Shown piece after piece: positions 1 to 7,916 of a stretch of DNA of 64,000 nucleotides. Within the stretch, counting starts at the first letter, position 1; every line of letters begins with the position of its first letter. The notes below the pieces were generated by a model. It saw only the letters and a program-made list of their open reading frames with translations. It made no database searches and was not told where the DNA came from. The position numbers and the translations under genes are program-made. Source of the stretch: an uncultured Verrucomicrobiota bacterium (GTDB taxonomy: Bacteria > Verrucomicrobiota > Verrucomicrobiia > Limisphaerales > UBA9464); the NCBI GenBank assembly GCA_903939515.1, contig CAJAHH010000113.1, forward strand, positions 1 to 64,000. The letters run 5' to 3'.

Positions 1-522
1 CATTTCGAGGTCGTCTATCACGTTGACCAAGTGGAAGACGGGATTGCCGTCGCTGCGAACTAGAACCCAGTCGGGGTCGGCCTCTTCGCGGTCGGTCAGT
101 GGGCGCAGCACATCGCCGATGATGAGATCGGGGATGGTGATCGCCTCGCGAGACATGCGAAAGAACACGGCCCCATCGCGGTCGTAGGCCATCCCTTTGT
201 CGCGCAATTCCTGGATGCGCCGGGCATAAATCTCACCTCGACGACTCTGGAAGTAGGGACCGCAGTCGCCGCGACTCGGGCAGGCGGTATCGCCTGAGGT
301 GGGGCCTTCGTCCCAGTCGAGCCCCAGCCAACTAAGTCCGCGCAAGATCACATCGATGGACTCTTGGCTGTTGCGCTGGGTGTCCGTGTCTTCGATGCGC
401 AAGATAAACTTCCCGCCATGGTGACGGGCGAAGAGCCAGTTGAAGAGGGCCGTGCGGGCCCCACCAATGTGCAGGTAACCCGTCGGTGACGGAGCAAAGC
501 GAACTCGGATCGGAGCGTCCAT
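1..522 (-). CDS. gltX: Glutamyl-tRNA synthetase, N-terminal part (3' end cut by window edge)
   Basis: Class I aminoacyl-tRNA synthetase that charges tRNA-Glu in the cytoplasm. Only the first 174 codons are inside the window. The N-terminus has the Rossmann-fold signature of GluRS: a FAPSPTG stretch at residues 9-15 followed by the HIGH-class motif HIGG at 18-21, then RIEDTDTQR typical of glutamyl enzymes. The ATG at 522 was chosen because it places FAPSPTG at the usual distance from the start. A perfect hairpin lies between this gene and the upstream same-strand SPFH gene, so it probably has its own transcription unit. A shorter paralogue, gluQ, is encoded near 34 kb. The KMSKS loop and anticodon-binding domain lie beyond the window. 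Confidence 0.95.
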   Translation of the reverse strand, partial: MDAPIRVRFAPSPTGYLHIGGARTALFNWLFARHHGGKFILRIEDTDTQRNSQESIDVILRGLSWLGLDWDEGPTSGDTACPSRGDCGPYFQSRRGEIYARRIQELRDKGMAYDRDGAVFFRMSREAITIPDLIIGDVLRPLTDREEADPDWVLVRSDGNPVFHLVNVIDDLEM

Positions 523-575
523 TTCTGAGGCCGATCCTAGGGCTTTTTGAGCCGATGGGGAACGAGGATCACTGT

Positions 576-602
576 TCCAGGTTTGGGATCTCCAAACCTG
601 GA
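576..602 (-). terminator. Perfect 11-bp hairpin between SPFH gene and gltX
   Basis: The arms TCCAGGTTTGG and CCAAACCTGGA are perfectly complementary around a 5-nt loop. The hairpin lies 40 bp after the stop of the SPFH gene and 54 bp before the gltX start. No T-tract follows on the minus strand, so it may be an intrinsic terminator without a clear U-tail, an mRNA end-protecting stem, or an operator dyad. Confidence 0.45.
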
Positions 603-641
603 CCGCAACTCACTCCGTCGACCCGGCTGTGGATAAACGAT

Positions 642-1703
642 TCAGTGCTTCAGAAATTCGTCCAGGGCGACTCGAGTAATACGCCAGGCTGAACCGATCT
701 TCTTGCCCTTGAGGGATCCGTCGCCCAGCGCTGCGAGCACGTCGGCCTCGGAAACTCCGAGGCTCTGGGCCACGTCGGCGGGTGAGAGCAGTTCCGGAAT
801 CGCCGAGGCCGCGCCTAAGGCCGAACCAGCGACCATTGAGGCACCGATGACCGGAGGCGCACCGGTACCCAGATCGCGGGCAATTTGCGTCCCCAGAGCA
901 AACTGGGCGGCCAAGCCGGCCACGCCACCGCCACCGGGCAGTTTGAGCGATTCGGCCAACTGGAGTTTCACGTAGTCGTTGAGGTTGCCGATAGCGGCCA
1001 TGCTGGAGCGCTTGTCGATGGCTCCCTCGACCTCGGGCGGGACGCTAATGTTCTCAACAATGAAGCTGCCGAGTTCGATGCCGTACTTCTCGGTGAGTAT
1101 CGGGTTTAGGAGCGGCAGGAGCGCGTCACCCAACTCGGAATACCGGGCTGCCAAGTCGAGCACCGGCACCTTGGCGCTGGCGACCGCGTCGCTGAAGGCG
1201 CTGACAAAGCGCGACCGCATGGTGTCCTGAAACTCATCAATGCGGAAGTGATGATCGGTGCCAGCGACGTCCTTGAGGAACACCGGGACATTAACGATGC
1301 GGAAATCGTAAGTGCCAAAGGCCCGAACGCGAACGATGCCGAAGTCCGGATCCCGCACCATGATGGGATTGCTCGTGCCCCATTTGTTGCCGGTGAAGAG
1401 CCGGGTGTTAACGAAGTAGACATCGCACTTGAAGGGCGACTCGAAGTTGTACTTCCAGCCCAATAGTGTGCTGAGAACCGGGATGTTCTCGGTCTTGAGG
1501 GTGTGTTTACCGGGGCCGAAGGTGTCGACGTATTGACCCAGGTAGACGAACTGAGCTTTCTGCGATTCGCGAACCAGGAGCTGGGCTCCGTTCTTGATCT
1601 CCTTGTCTTGATCAGGAAAACGCCAACTGAGGGTGTCGCGCGAGTCGTCTTCCCACTGGATGATCTCCAGGAACTGTGTCTTGAGGTAGTCGATGATGCC
1701 CAT
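642..1703 (-). CDS. SPFH-domain (YdjI/virion-core-like) protein with C-terminal helix-turn-helix
   Basis: A 353-residue protein of the SPFH (stomatin/prohibitin/flotillin/HflK-C) superfamily, in the branch annotated as virion-core-protein-like or YdjI. The N-terminus MGIIDYLKTQFLEIIQW and the following beta-rich SPFH core (about residues 25-240) are typical of that branch. There is no signal peptide, so it is likely cytoplasmic or peripheral at the membrane. A Gly/Ala-rich linker (about 255-300) leads into a 50-residue tail (304-353) that reads as an excisionase/MerR-like helix-turn-helix (LLSPADVAQSLGVSEADVL ... GSAWRITRVALDEFL). YdjI relatives more often end in a zinc ribbon, so this tail is worth noting. 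Related proteins have been linked to membrane stress, but the role here is unknown. Confidence 0.8.
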   Translation of the reverse strand: MGIIDYLKTQFLEIIQWEDDSRDTLSWRFPDQDKEIKNGAQLLVRESQKAQFVYLGQYVDTFGPGKHTLKTENIPVLSTLLGWKYNFESPFKCDVYFVNTRLFTGNKWGTSNPIMVRDPDFGIVRVRAFGTYDFRIVNVPVFLKDVAGTDHHFRIDEFQDTMRSRFVSAFSDAVASAKVPVLDLAARYSELGDALLPLLNPILTEKYGIELGSFIVENISVPPEVEGAIDKRSSMAAIGNLNDYVKLQLAESLKLPGGGGVAGLAAQFALGTQIARDLGTGAPPVIGASMVAGSALGAASAIPELLSPADVAQSLGVSEADVLAALGDGSLKGKKIGSAWRITRVALDEFLKH

Positions 1704-1916
1704 GGTGCGTGTTTCTTTGTTTGGCGACGGTTTCTAAGTCGGAACCGAGATTGGAAGATAATCTATGAAGGGGCCCGAACACGAAACGGGAATCTGAGCC
1801 CCTGTTTCCAATGACCCGATAGGGCGGTTTCTTTGTTTCTCCAAATAAATCCCTGGCGCGGCTGGATCCATTTGCTCGCAGAGGCCCGGGAGGGAACCGG
1901 TGGGCTCGTGGGCTCC

Positions 1917-2026
1917 GCGGGATCGTGCCTGCGCTCGCAGGAAGGCTTAGGGAAAGGAATAGCTTTCGCGCTATGCGCGAGGGGTGGGTTGGTTCGCCTT
2001 CAATGCTCTCTCCGGCACGGTCCCGC
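1917..2026 (-). repeat. Dispersed 110-bp palindromic element, copy A
   Basis: Read on the minus strand the copy starts GCGGGACCGT and ends ACGATCCCGC, which are inverted repeats of each other with one or two mismatches. Inside, a CGCGC-ATA-GCGCG hairpin is followed by a second stem, CCTGCG-AG-CGCAGG. The same plan is seen at 2166, 36011 and 50021, with a half copy near 48779. Shape and intergenic placement resemble a MITE or REP-type element. Confidence 0.8.
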
Positions 2027-2165
2027 TGCTGCTGGATGAGGCCTCCGTACAAATCGCCGAAAGGAGACGGAGGGCGAAAACACCGGACAAACTTGAGGTT
2101 AGGCCCATCTCATGGGGGGATTCTTTTTCAGAGCCGTCGGGGAGTGGGATCTTGGGCGGTGCTCC

Positions 2166-2275
2166 GCGGGACCGTGCCTGCGCTCGCAGGAAGGCTTAGG
2201 GAAAGGAATAGCTTTTGCGCTGCGCGCGAGGGGTGGGTTTGTTCGCCTTCAATGCTCTCTCCGGCACGGTCCCGC
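2166..2275 (-). repeat. Dispersed 110-bp palindromic element, copy B
   Basis: Second copy within the tandem duplication, offset by exactly 249 bp from copy A. The terminal inverted repeat and the CCTGCG/CGCAGG stem are kept. The central hairpin has one mismatch at its base (CGCGC against GCGCA). Confidence 0.8.
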
Positions 2276-2419
2276 TGCTGCTGGATGAGGCCTCCGTACA
2301 AATCGCCGAAAGGAGACGGAGGGCGAAAACACCGGACAGGCTTTGGGTTGGGCCCATCGGATGAGGAACACTCTTTCAGGACCCACGTTGGGTGGGATTT
2401 GGGACGGAGACTCCTGAAA

Positions 2420-2890
2420 TCATTCCTCGGAACCGCGGGCCTGGAAAATAGTGGAGCCCATCACCTTGCCAGCGGCGACTTGCACTACGTAGGAGGCGCC
2501 GGCCTTCAGGGGTTCCGCCGGGACTTTGGCTGCCAGTTGAAGGCCTTCAGGCGGCTGACCATAGAGAAAACCCCGGGTAAAGGCCCCTTTGCCCTGTTTT
2601 TCGAGGCGCCACACCACATGACCGCTGGCTGGCGCCTTCTCGGGCTGAACTTCAGAAACCACCAGAGAACTCAACTCATAGTCTTGGTCTAGGCCCACAA
2701 CCACGGGCAAGGCGGCCCCGGGTTCGGCCTGACGCAATGGACGAAAAGAGACACTGACTTGAATAGCCTTGGGACTGAACCAGTCGGTCAAGCGATACAT
2801 CGGAACCGCGACGGCGGCGACCAACAGCAAAATGATTCCCCAGGCTTTGCGATTCACGGTGGGCTGGACGATTTCCACCCCCCGGCGCAT
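2420..2890 (-). CDS. Membrane-anchored protein of unknown function
   Basis: A 156-residue protein I do not recognise. A short basic N-terminus is followed by one hydrophobic segment (about residues 17-33), then a domain of about 120 residues that is probably periplasmic and beta-rich, ending in GSEE. It has no lipobox or cleavage site, so a signal-anchor is more likely than secretion. It is divergent from the prepilin-like gene at 3050, with 159 bp between the starts, and is separated from the SPFH gene by the repeat region. Composition is like its neighbours. Confidence 0.6.
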   Translation of the reverse strand: MRRGVEIVQPTVNRKAWGIILLLVAAVAVPMYRLTDWFSPKAIQVSVSFRPLRQAEPGAALPVVVGLDQDYELSSLVVSEVQPEKAPASGHVVWRLEKQGKGAFTRGFLYGQPPEGLQLAAKVPAEPLKAGASYVVQVAAGKVMGSTIFQARGSEE

Positions 2891-3049
2891 TCGAAGGAAT
2901 CTGAAGCATTGAGCGGAACACGAATTTCAAGGGCTCGGCGTTGGATGCGGGGCCGCTTTTGAAAATCGGGTCGTGGCCGATCGGGTCACTCTGGTCAACC
3001 CGCCGAGTAGACCGAGGTCACTGAAGTGTGTTTTTATCCAATTTCATTC

Positions 3050-3820
3050 ATGAGTCCTGAACGCTTAACGGTTCGTCCGAGCCGCAACACAACAGCCTTC
3101 ACCCTGATCGAGTTGCTGGTGGTCATTGCCATCATCGCCATCCTGGCTGGGATGCTTCTGCCTGCCTTGTCCAAGGCCAAGGAGAGCGCCAAACGAATCT
3201 CCTGCGTCAACAACCTGCGCCAATTAGGCATCGCGACGACGCTGTACACGGGCGAGAATCAGGGGCATTTCCCGGATCGAAATATAGGACCGCGCTGGTG
3301 TGAGCGACTTTTACCCACTTTCCGTTCGGTGCAGGTCCTCGTCTGCCCCAGCGATTTCGGATCGGGCGGCAAGAACAAACCCGCCACTGCGGAGACTCGG
3401 ACCAACTTGGTGGCCGATTCCGCGCCGCGCACTTACATCATCAACGGCTGGAACGACGTTCTGGAACGCCAAATGACCAGCAGTGGCGAGACCTTCAACA
3501 TGGGCACGATCATTAACAAAACCATCAACGAGAGTGTCCTCGTCGAGCCGTCCGAGACCATTGTGTACGGCGAGAAGCTCTACCCGATCGGCCATTTCTT
3601 CATGGATCTGCTGGAGGGTAATCTGGGCAACGACAACGAGGTGCTCAATCACGCGGTACACAATAGCGCGGTGCGCTCGGACCGTGGGGGCTCCGCCAAC
3701 GGTGGATCCAACTTCGCCTTCGCCGATGGCTCCACCCGCTACCTGCGCTACCGCAAATCGCTCTCACCCATCAACCTGTGGGCGATCACGCCGCAATGGC
3801 GGACGAACACCATGAATTGA
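3050..3820 (+). CDS. Prepilin-type N-terminal cleavage/methylation protein (verrucomicrobial pseudopilin-like)
   Basis: A 256-residue secreted protein with a type IV prepilin leader. The motif [19 protein letters not shown] begins at residue 16; cleavage by prepilin peptidase would fall between A16 and F17, with the conserved Glu at mature position 5 (E21). The segment after the helix ([26 protein letters not shown]) is typical of the large family of such proteins in Verrucomicrobia and Planctomycetes, and a [10 protein letters not shown] motif near the C-terminus matches their H-X9-DG region. The ATG at 3050 is preferred over the in-frame ATG at 3026, which would lengthen the leader. No assembly machinery is nearby; these proteins are usually scattered. 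Confidence 0.88.
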   Translation: MSPERLTVRPSRNTTAFTLIELLVVIAIIAILAGMLLPALSKAKESAKRISCVNNLRQLGIATTLYTGENQGHFPDRNIGPRWCERLLPTFRSVQVLVCPSDFGSGGKNKPATAETRTNLVADSAPRTYIINGWNDVLERQMTSSGETFNMGTIINKTINESVLVEPSETIVYGEKLYPIGHFFMDLLEGNLGNDNEVLNHAVHNSAVRSDRGGSANGGSNFAFADGSTRYLRYRKSLSPINLWAITPQWRTNTMN

Positions 3821-3854
3821 GGGGCCCTCCGGAGAACCCTCTGAACCACCTCGC

Positions 3855-3885
3855 GCCTCGGTTGGTCGGATTCAACCTCGGAGGC
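3855..3885 (+). terminator. Bulged stem-loop after the prepilin-like gene
   Basis: GCCTC-GGTTG pairs with CAACC-tcg-GAGGC around an 8-nt loop, 35 bp after the stop codon. There is no T-tract, so termination is only a possibility. Confidence 0.3.
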
Positions 3886-4072
3886 GGTGTGGGGTGATCG
3901 GTCCGTCGGTCCGGACTTACATGCGGTTCGACGACTGGTATTACCTCTAGACACCGGACCTCGGGCAAATTGAGTTCCCTGGGGTCCCTTTGGTTTGGGA
4001 TATTCTGCGAGGCTGCCAGACCCGTGGCCGCGTTTTCAGCGCGTCTTCAGCGCCTCTTCAGCAGGAATCGCT

Positions 4073-4729
4073 TCAACGGCGATCGCCCCGGCGACTCTGA
4101 GGTTGCTCCTCAACAAATCGGACGCGGATCCCAGGAGCGGGTGCGGCAGCAGTGAGAGGGCGTCCGGAAAAAGGTCCAGAACCCTGACTGGTTCCGGACC
4201 GAGCCAGAAACAAGGCCGCGATGGCCTGAGAGCTCCCTACGGCAAACAGGGCAGCAATCCAAGGCCAACGACCCATCCCCCGACCCCAGGCCGCCCAAAG
4301 AATGGCCGACAAAACCACCACCAAGTCTCCGGCAATTAATGTGGGGATGATCCAACCCGGGAGGGTGGCAACCGCCGGGGCCGTCGCTAAAGCGGGACTG
4401 GGTGGGTTCGACATGCCGACTGGGGCCGCGGGAACCGGTTTGATGGCCTCTGCTGATACCGTCTGCGGAAGAGAAATCTCCTGCTCCGAAACAGGCTGAT
4501 CGGCGGCACCAATCGATGCAACCTGGGTTGGATTCGATGTTGGAACCTCGGCGGGAACCTGGGTTGAAGATGCGAACGGAGTCGCCGCGGAAATCACCGC
4601 CGGAACAAGCTCCGGTTGTGCGACCGGAGTCTCTTTCAACGGAGTCATGCCCGGTGCGTTCACGGCCCCACGGTCGGTTTCTTCCTGTAGCAAACTGGCC
4701 AATCCGCGCCCCAGCGCTGGTTTCGACAT
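4073..4729 (-). CDS. Membrane protein with a ParB-like N-terminal motif
   Basis: A 218-residue protein without a recognised family. It begins MSKPALGRGLASLLQEE, close to the N-terminal LGRGL-x-x-L signature with which chromosomal ParB proteins contact ParA. There is no ParB nuclease or HTH domain behind it. Instead a Pro/Ala/Val-rich low-complexity region (about 25-120) leads to two hydrophobic segments (about 126-148 and 155-177) and a basic tail. The topology suggests a cytoplasmic N-terminus on a flexible tether anchored in the inner membrane. An orphan ParA-like ATPase is encoded at 38185-38772. A partnership with a ParA/MinD-type ATPase is inference from the motif alone. Confidence 0.6.
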   Translation of the reverse strand: MSKPALGRGLASLLQEETDRGAVNAPGMTPLKETPVAQPELVPAVISAATPFASSTQVPAEVPTSNPTQVASIGAADQPVSEQEISLPQTVSAEAIKPVPAAPVGMSNPPSPALATAPAVATLPGWIIPTLIAGDLVVVLSAILWAAWGRGMGRWPWIAALFAVGSSQAIAALFLARSGTSQGSGPFSGRPLTAAAPAPGIRVRFVEEQPQSRRGDRR

Positions 4730-4850
4730 ACGAGATCCAAATCGTTCGACCTGACGGGTTTGGCTTCAACCAGTTTCCACACGTTTTTTAACGAAGCCTC
4801 GCCCGGAGGGTTTACGGCATTTCGTCACAAGGCCACTGAAGCCATCCAGG

Positions 4851-5792
4851 CTAGGCCGGGCGGATTCCCCACTGGAAGGGATCCTCGTCGCTCAAGATCA
4901 AGGTGGCCTCGGCGATGACGTGGGCGCTTCCGGTGACCACCGGCAGGACGTGACCTCGAGTACGATCCTCCCAGCAATACTCTCCGCGGAAGGAACTGCC
5001 CAGAATACCCTCCTGGATCCAAGACTGACCCTCCTCCAGTTTTCCATCCGCAGCCAAACAGGCCAGCTTGGCGCTGGTCCCCGTTCCGCAGGGCGATCGA
5101 TCGTAGGCCTTGCCGGGGCACAACACAAAGTTGCGCGAGTGGCCGCCGGATGCGGGAGGACCAAAGAGTTCTACGTGGTCGACCTCGGGAAACCCTTGAG
5201 CATTGACCGCCTGGCGAATCCGCCAACTCACATCGGTCAAGGTTTCAACGTTTTGAAGGGACAACTCCCACACCGGGGTATGAACCAGAAAAAACCAATT
5301 CCCACCCCAGGCCACGTCGCCCGAAACCGCACCGATCCCCGGCACCTGCACGACGACCGAGGCCTTGTGGCGGTAGGAAGGCACATTGGCCACCGAAACA
5401 GAACCGTCGGCCTGCAGGGTGGCGGAGACCGGGCCGACAGGGGTGTCAATTCGATGGGTGCCCGGTCGCACTCGACCCAGGTGCGCCAGGGTGACCATTA
5501 AGCCGATGGTGCCATGCCCACACATGCCCAAGGATCCGACGTTGTTGAAGAAGATCACGCCGAAGTCGCAGTCGGGGGCGTGAGGCGAAACCAAAAGAGC
5601 GCCCACCAAGACGTCGGAACCCCGTGGTTCGTTGACCACCGCCGAACGGAATGAGTCAAACTGGCTACCCAACCGCTGCACCCGCTCCGAGAGCGGACCG
5701 GTTCCCAAGTCCGGCCCGCCGGAGATCACCACGCGAGTCGGTTCGCCGCCGGTATGGGAATCCACGACCTGAATGCGATGAAGGTTTGCCAT
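4851..5792 (-). CDS. Proline racemase family enzyme, probably 4-hydroxyproline epimerase
   Basis: A 313-residue cytoplasmic enzyme of the proline racemase superfamily (PLP-independent). Both cysteines of the two-base mechanism are present: C91 in MCGHGTIG and C235 in SPCGTGTSA. That separates it from trans-3-hydroxyproline dehydratases, which carry Thr or Ser at the first site. The N-terminus HRIQVVDSHTGGEPTRVV is characteristic. The likely reaction is interconversion of trans-4-hydroxy-L-proline and cis-4-hydroxy-D-proline, which opens hydroxyproline catabolism. The usual partners (D-hydroxyproline oxidase, deaminase, dihydrodipicolinate-synthase-like enzyme) are not adjacent, so the substrate remains inferred. 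Confidence 0.88.
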   Translation of the reverse strand: MANLHRIQVVDSHTGGEPTRVVISGGPDLGTGPLSERVQRLGSQFDSFRSAVVNEPRGSDVLVGALLVSPHAPDCDFGVIFFNNVGSLGMCGHGTIGLMVTLAHLGRVRPGTHRIDTPVGPVSATLQADGSVSVANVPSYRHKASVVVQVPGIGAVSGDVAWGGNWFFLVHTPVWELSLQNVETLTDVSWRIRQAVNAQGFPEVDHVELFGPPASGGHSRNFVLCPGKAYDRSPCGTGTSAKLACLAADGKLEEGQSWIQEGILGSSFRGEYCWEDRTRGHVLPVVTGSAHVIAEATLILSDEDPFQWGIRPA

Positions 5793-5887
5793 TGGATTTC
5801 TGATTTAAGCGACGTTCGGGTCCTCGTGTCTTGGCCGGGCCGCCCTGCCGCTCGGCAAGCTCGGCACAGTCGACCCACCCACACCCT

Positions 5888-5956
5888 GCAGCAGCAAGAC
5901 TCGGCCGGAACGAGCGATGACACTGCACCGGCAACCACCCCTCGCGGAGCACAAAA
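5888..5956 (+). repeat. Possible diverged left half of the dispersed element
   Basis: The plus strand here shows GCAGCAGCAAGACTCGGCCG followed by a GAACGAGCGATGA stretch and ACCCCTCGCG, in the same order as the left half of the full copies at 36011 and 50021. The right half and its terminal repeat are not recognisable. It lies in the 235-bp gap upstream of the proline racemase family gene. Confidence 0.35.
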
Positions 5957-6027
5957 CCCCTCGTTTTCTGGCTACCGAGGAGGGCATTCCCAATCTCGTT
6001 ACCGCATTCCGTTGCAGGGAACCGACA

Positions 6028-7296
6028 TCAGTGGGAGCGCTTTAATTGACGGAATAGCAGGTGGAGGGCCTGTTGGCTGGTGGTGAACTTGAAGGTCTCG
6101 CGGTCGAAGCGATTGAGGCGCTGAACAGCTTCCGTGCCGTCCGGCCCGGCCAGCGCCATCCACACCGTGCCCACGGGTTTATCCAGAGTGCCGCCCGAAG
6201 GTCCGGCGATACCGGTCACCGACAAGGCCCAGTCGGAACCGGACACCCGACGGGCTCCCTCGGCCATTTCCCGCGCCACGGCTTCACTCACCGCTCCAAA
6301 CTCTCGCAGCGACTCCTCCCGAACTCCCAAGGTTCGAGCCTTGGCAGCATTGGCATAGGTCACGTAGCCAGCCAAGAACACCGCCGATGCCCCAGGGATA
6401 TTGGTGATGCGGTGGGCGATGTGACCACCGGTGCAACTTTCGGCCAGCGCCAAGGTCTGCCCCCGCTGGGTCAATGCGCGGACCACAACCCCCTCAAGCA
6501 CTTCGTCCTGTTCGCCAAAGACCGCGTCTCCGGCCAACCGTCGGGTGATGGCCTCAGCCTCGGTCACCACCGCCGTCGCATCGGCTCCTCGCGCTACGAA
6601 CCGCACATCCACCTCGCCCACCCGGGCACAAAAGCCCAAGTCCATTCCACCCTCGGTGAGGTGCTGGAGCGGAGCCGAAATTAGTTCCTCCATGTTGGAT
6701 TCACCGATGCCTGCGGTCTTGAGCGTGCGACAAACAAACTCCGTTTCATGCGGAAATTCACGAGTCATCCATGGCAGAACCTCTTGATCAAACATCGGGC
6801 GCAACTCGCGCGGCGGCCCCGGCAACATGACCAACCACGAACGCGTTCCCTCGGGTCGGAACGGATTGGGTGAGGCTTCGATCAGCAGCCCTGGGGCCGT
6901 GCCCTGGCCATTGGGCACCACGATCGCTCCTTGCGGAACCATGGCTTCGACCCGGGTGCGCGGGGGAACCGGACGTCCGCGTGATTGGAAAAACGCTTGG
7001 ATGGCGTCGCTGACAGCGGAGTCAAACACCAGCGTCCGCCCCAACAACTCGGCAATGCGTTCGCGGGTAATGTCATCGCACGTCGGACCGAGGCCACCGG
7101 TGGTGATCACCAGGTCCGCCCGGCTCAACCCTTCACGTACCGCTTGCTGAATGTCTTCGCCTCGGTCGGAGACCAACACCTGGCGAGCCACCGTGTATCC
7201 GGACTGGGTCAACCGCGAACACAGCCACTGCTGATGGGTGTTTAGAATACGGCCCAGCAGGAGCTCGGAACCGGTGTTGATGATCTCAATGGTCAC
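6028..7296 (-). CDS. cinA: CinA family protein / NMN amidohydrolase
   Basis: A 422-residue, two-domain CinA protein. The N-terminal MoCF-type domain (about residues 1-170) starts IEIINTGSELLLGRI and has the TTGGLGPTCDD motif. The C-terminal PncC/CinA domain carries LAESCTGGHIAHRITNIPGAS and SVTGIAGPSGGT and would deamidate nicotinamide mononucleotide in pyridine nucleotide recycling. The GTG at 7296 matches the usual CinA start; an in-frame TTG at 7332 would add twelve residues with no family support. The TPR gene stops 75 bp upstream on the same strand. Competence is not implied by the family name. Confidence 0.93.
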   Translation of the reverse strand: MTIEIINTGSELLLGRILNTHQQWLCSRLTQSGYTVARQVLVSDRGEDIQQAVREGLSRADLVITTGGLGPTCDDITRERIAELLGRTLVFDSAVSDAIQAFFQSRGRPVPPRTRVEAMVPQGAIVVPNGQGTAPGLLIEASPNPFRPEGTRSWLVMLPGPPRELRPMFDQEVLPWMTREFPHETEFVCRTLKTAGIGESNMEELISAPLQHLTEGGMDLGFCARVGEVDVRFVARGADATAVVTEAEAITRRLAGDAVFGEQDEVLEGVVVRALTQRGQTLALAESCTGGHIAHRITNIPGASAVFLAGYVTYANAAKARTLGVREESLREFGAVSEAVAREMAEGARRVSGSDWALSVTGIAGPSGGTLDKPVGTVWMALAGPDGTEAVQRLNRFDRETFKFTTSQQALHLLFRQLKRSH

Positions 7297-7371
7297 TAGG
7301 AGAAAGGTGGTTCCAAACGAGGCAAAGGCCAATTCAAGAGGCTCGAGAAACCTCGCATTTCTATTCCAGCC

Positions 7372-7893
7372 TCAACTCATGACCGCGATCCGAGGCCAGA
7401 TGGGCTTCAGGTCTTCGTCAGCCAAAGCCATCATGCGGAACTCAATAGGATCTCCGGCCTCCAGTGCCTGTTGGAAGCGCTTCCAGGCGTCTTCCTCACG
7501 CCCCATCTGGGCGAGGTAGCAGGCCAAATTGTAATACAAAATGGGCTCAGTGGGGAACCGCTCGACTGCGGGCTCGAGCAACCCAAAGGCTTGATCGATA
7601 GAGCCACCCGTGTGACGACGCGCCGCATAAGATCGGTGAATCCAACTCTCCACGACCTCCGGATAATGGGTCCATTGGGCGTTGGCCACCCTCCAAGCCT
7701 CATCCCAACGCCGCAGGCTCGAGCAGGCCGACCAATGCAAAGTTAGGACATCCAACCGCTGACGGAAGACATCCGGAAGGCCATCCAACTCCGCCAATGC
7801 CTCGAGTGGATTACCCAACATCAGCCAGCCTTCGGCCGCTTCTTGGCGATGCCGGTGCGGCAACGGAATCGCATGGCTAGCAGACGGCTTCAT
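7372..7893 (-). CDS. Tetratricopeptide-repeat-like protein
   Basis: A 173-residue cytoplasmic protein with no signal peptide, composed of helical pairs that read as degenerate TPR units. The clearest is PILYYNLACYLAQMGREEDAWKRF near residues 122-146. A preceding unit (DEAWRVANAQWTHYPEVVESW) is less regular. TPR proteins of this size are scaffolds and no enzymatic motif is visible. It sits 23 bp after the stop of the PSD1 protein and before cinA on the same strand, so it may be cotranscribed with both. Confidence 0.65.
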   Translation of the reverse strand: MKPSASHAIPLPHRHRQEAAEGWLMLGNPLEALAELDGLPDVFRQRLDVLTLHWSACSSLRRWDEAWRVANAQWTHYPEVVESWIHRSYAARRHTGGSIDQAFGLLEPAVERFPTEPILYYNLACYLAQMGREEDAWKRFQQALEAGDPIEFRMMALADEDLKPIWPRIAVMS

Positions 7894-7916
7894 GAGGGGC
7901 TGAGAGGGCCGTTGGA

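Larger units (their letters stand above)
1912..2409. repeat. Tandem duplication, 249-bp period, two units
   Basis: Bases 1912-2089 reappear at 2161-2338 with only a few differences. The last 70 bases of each unit (2090-2160 and 2339-2409) are still alignable but much more diverged. Each unit carries one copy of the 110-bp dispersed element described separately. The near-identity of the first 178 bases against the divergence of the tail suggests local duplication followed by selection or gene conversion on the element-bearing part. Confidence 0.85.
1704..2419. other. Gene-free 716-bp stretch dominated by repeats
   Basis: No convincing gene. It holds the upstream region of the SPFH gene (1704-1911), including a 12-bp direct repeat gtttctttgttt at 1711 and 1827, and then a tandem duplication with a period of 249 bp (1912-2160 and 2161-2409). 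An open frame on the plus strand through the duplication stays open only because 249 is a multiple of three; its product is Arg/Ser/Cys-rich and looks like no known family. Confidence 0.6.

Noticed and set aside
1925-2692. Long plus-strand open frame through the tandem duplication
   Set aside because: It stays open because the 249-bp period keeps the frame; the product is Arg/Ser/Cys-rich, it overlaps the anchored-protein gene antisense, and the DNA shows hairpin elements rather than codon structure.
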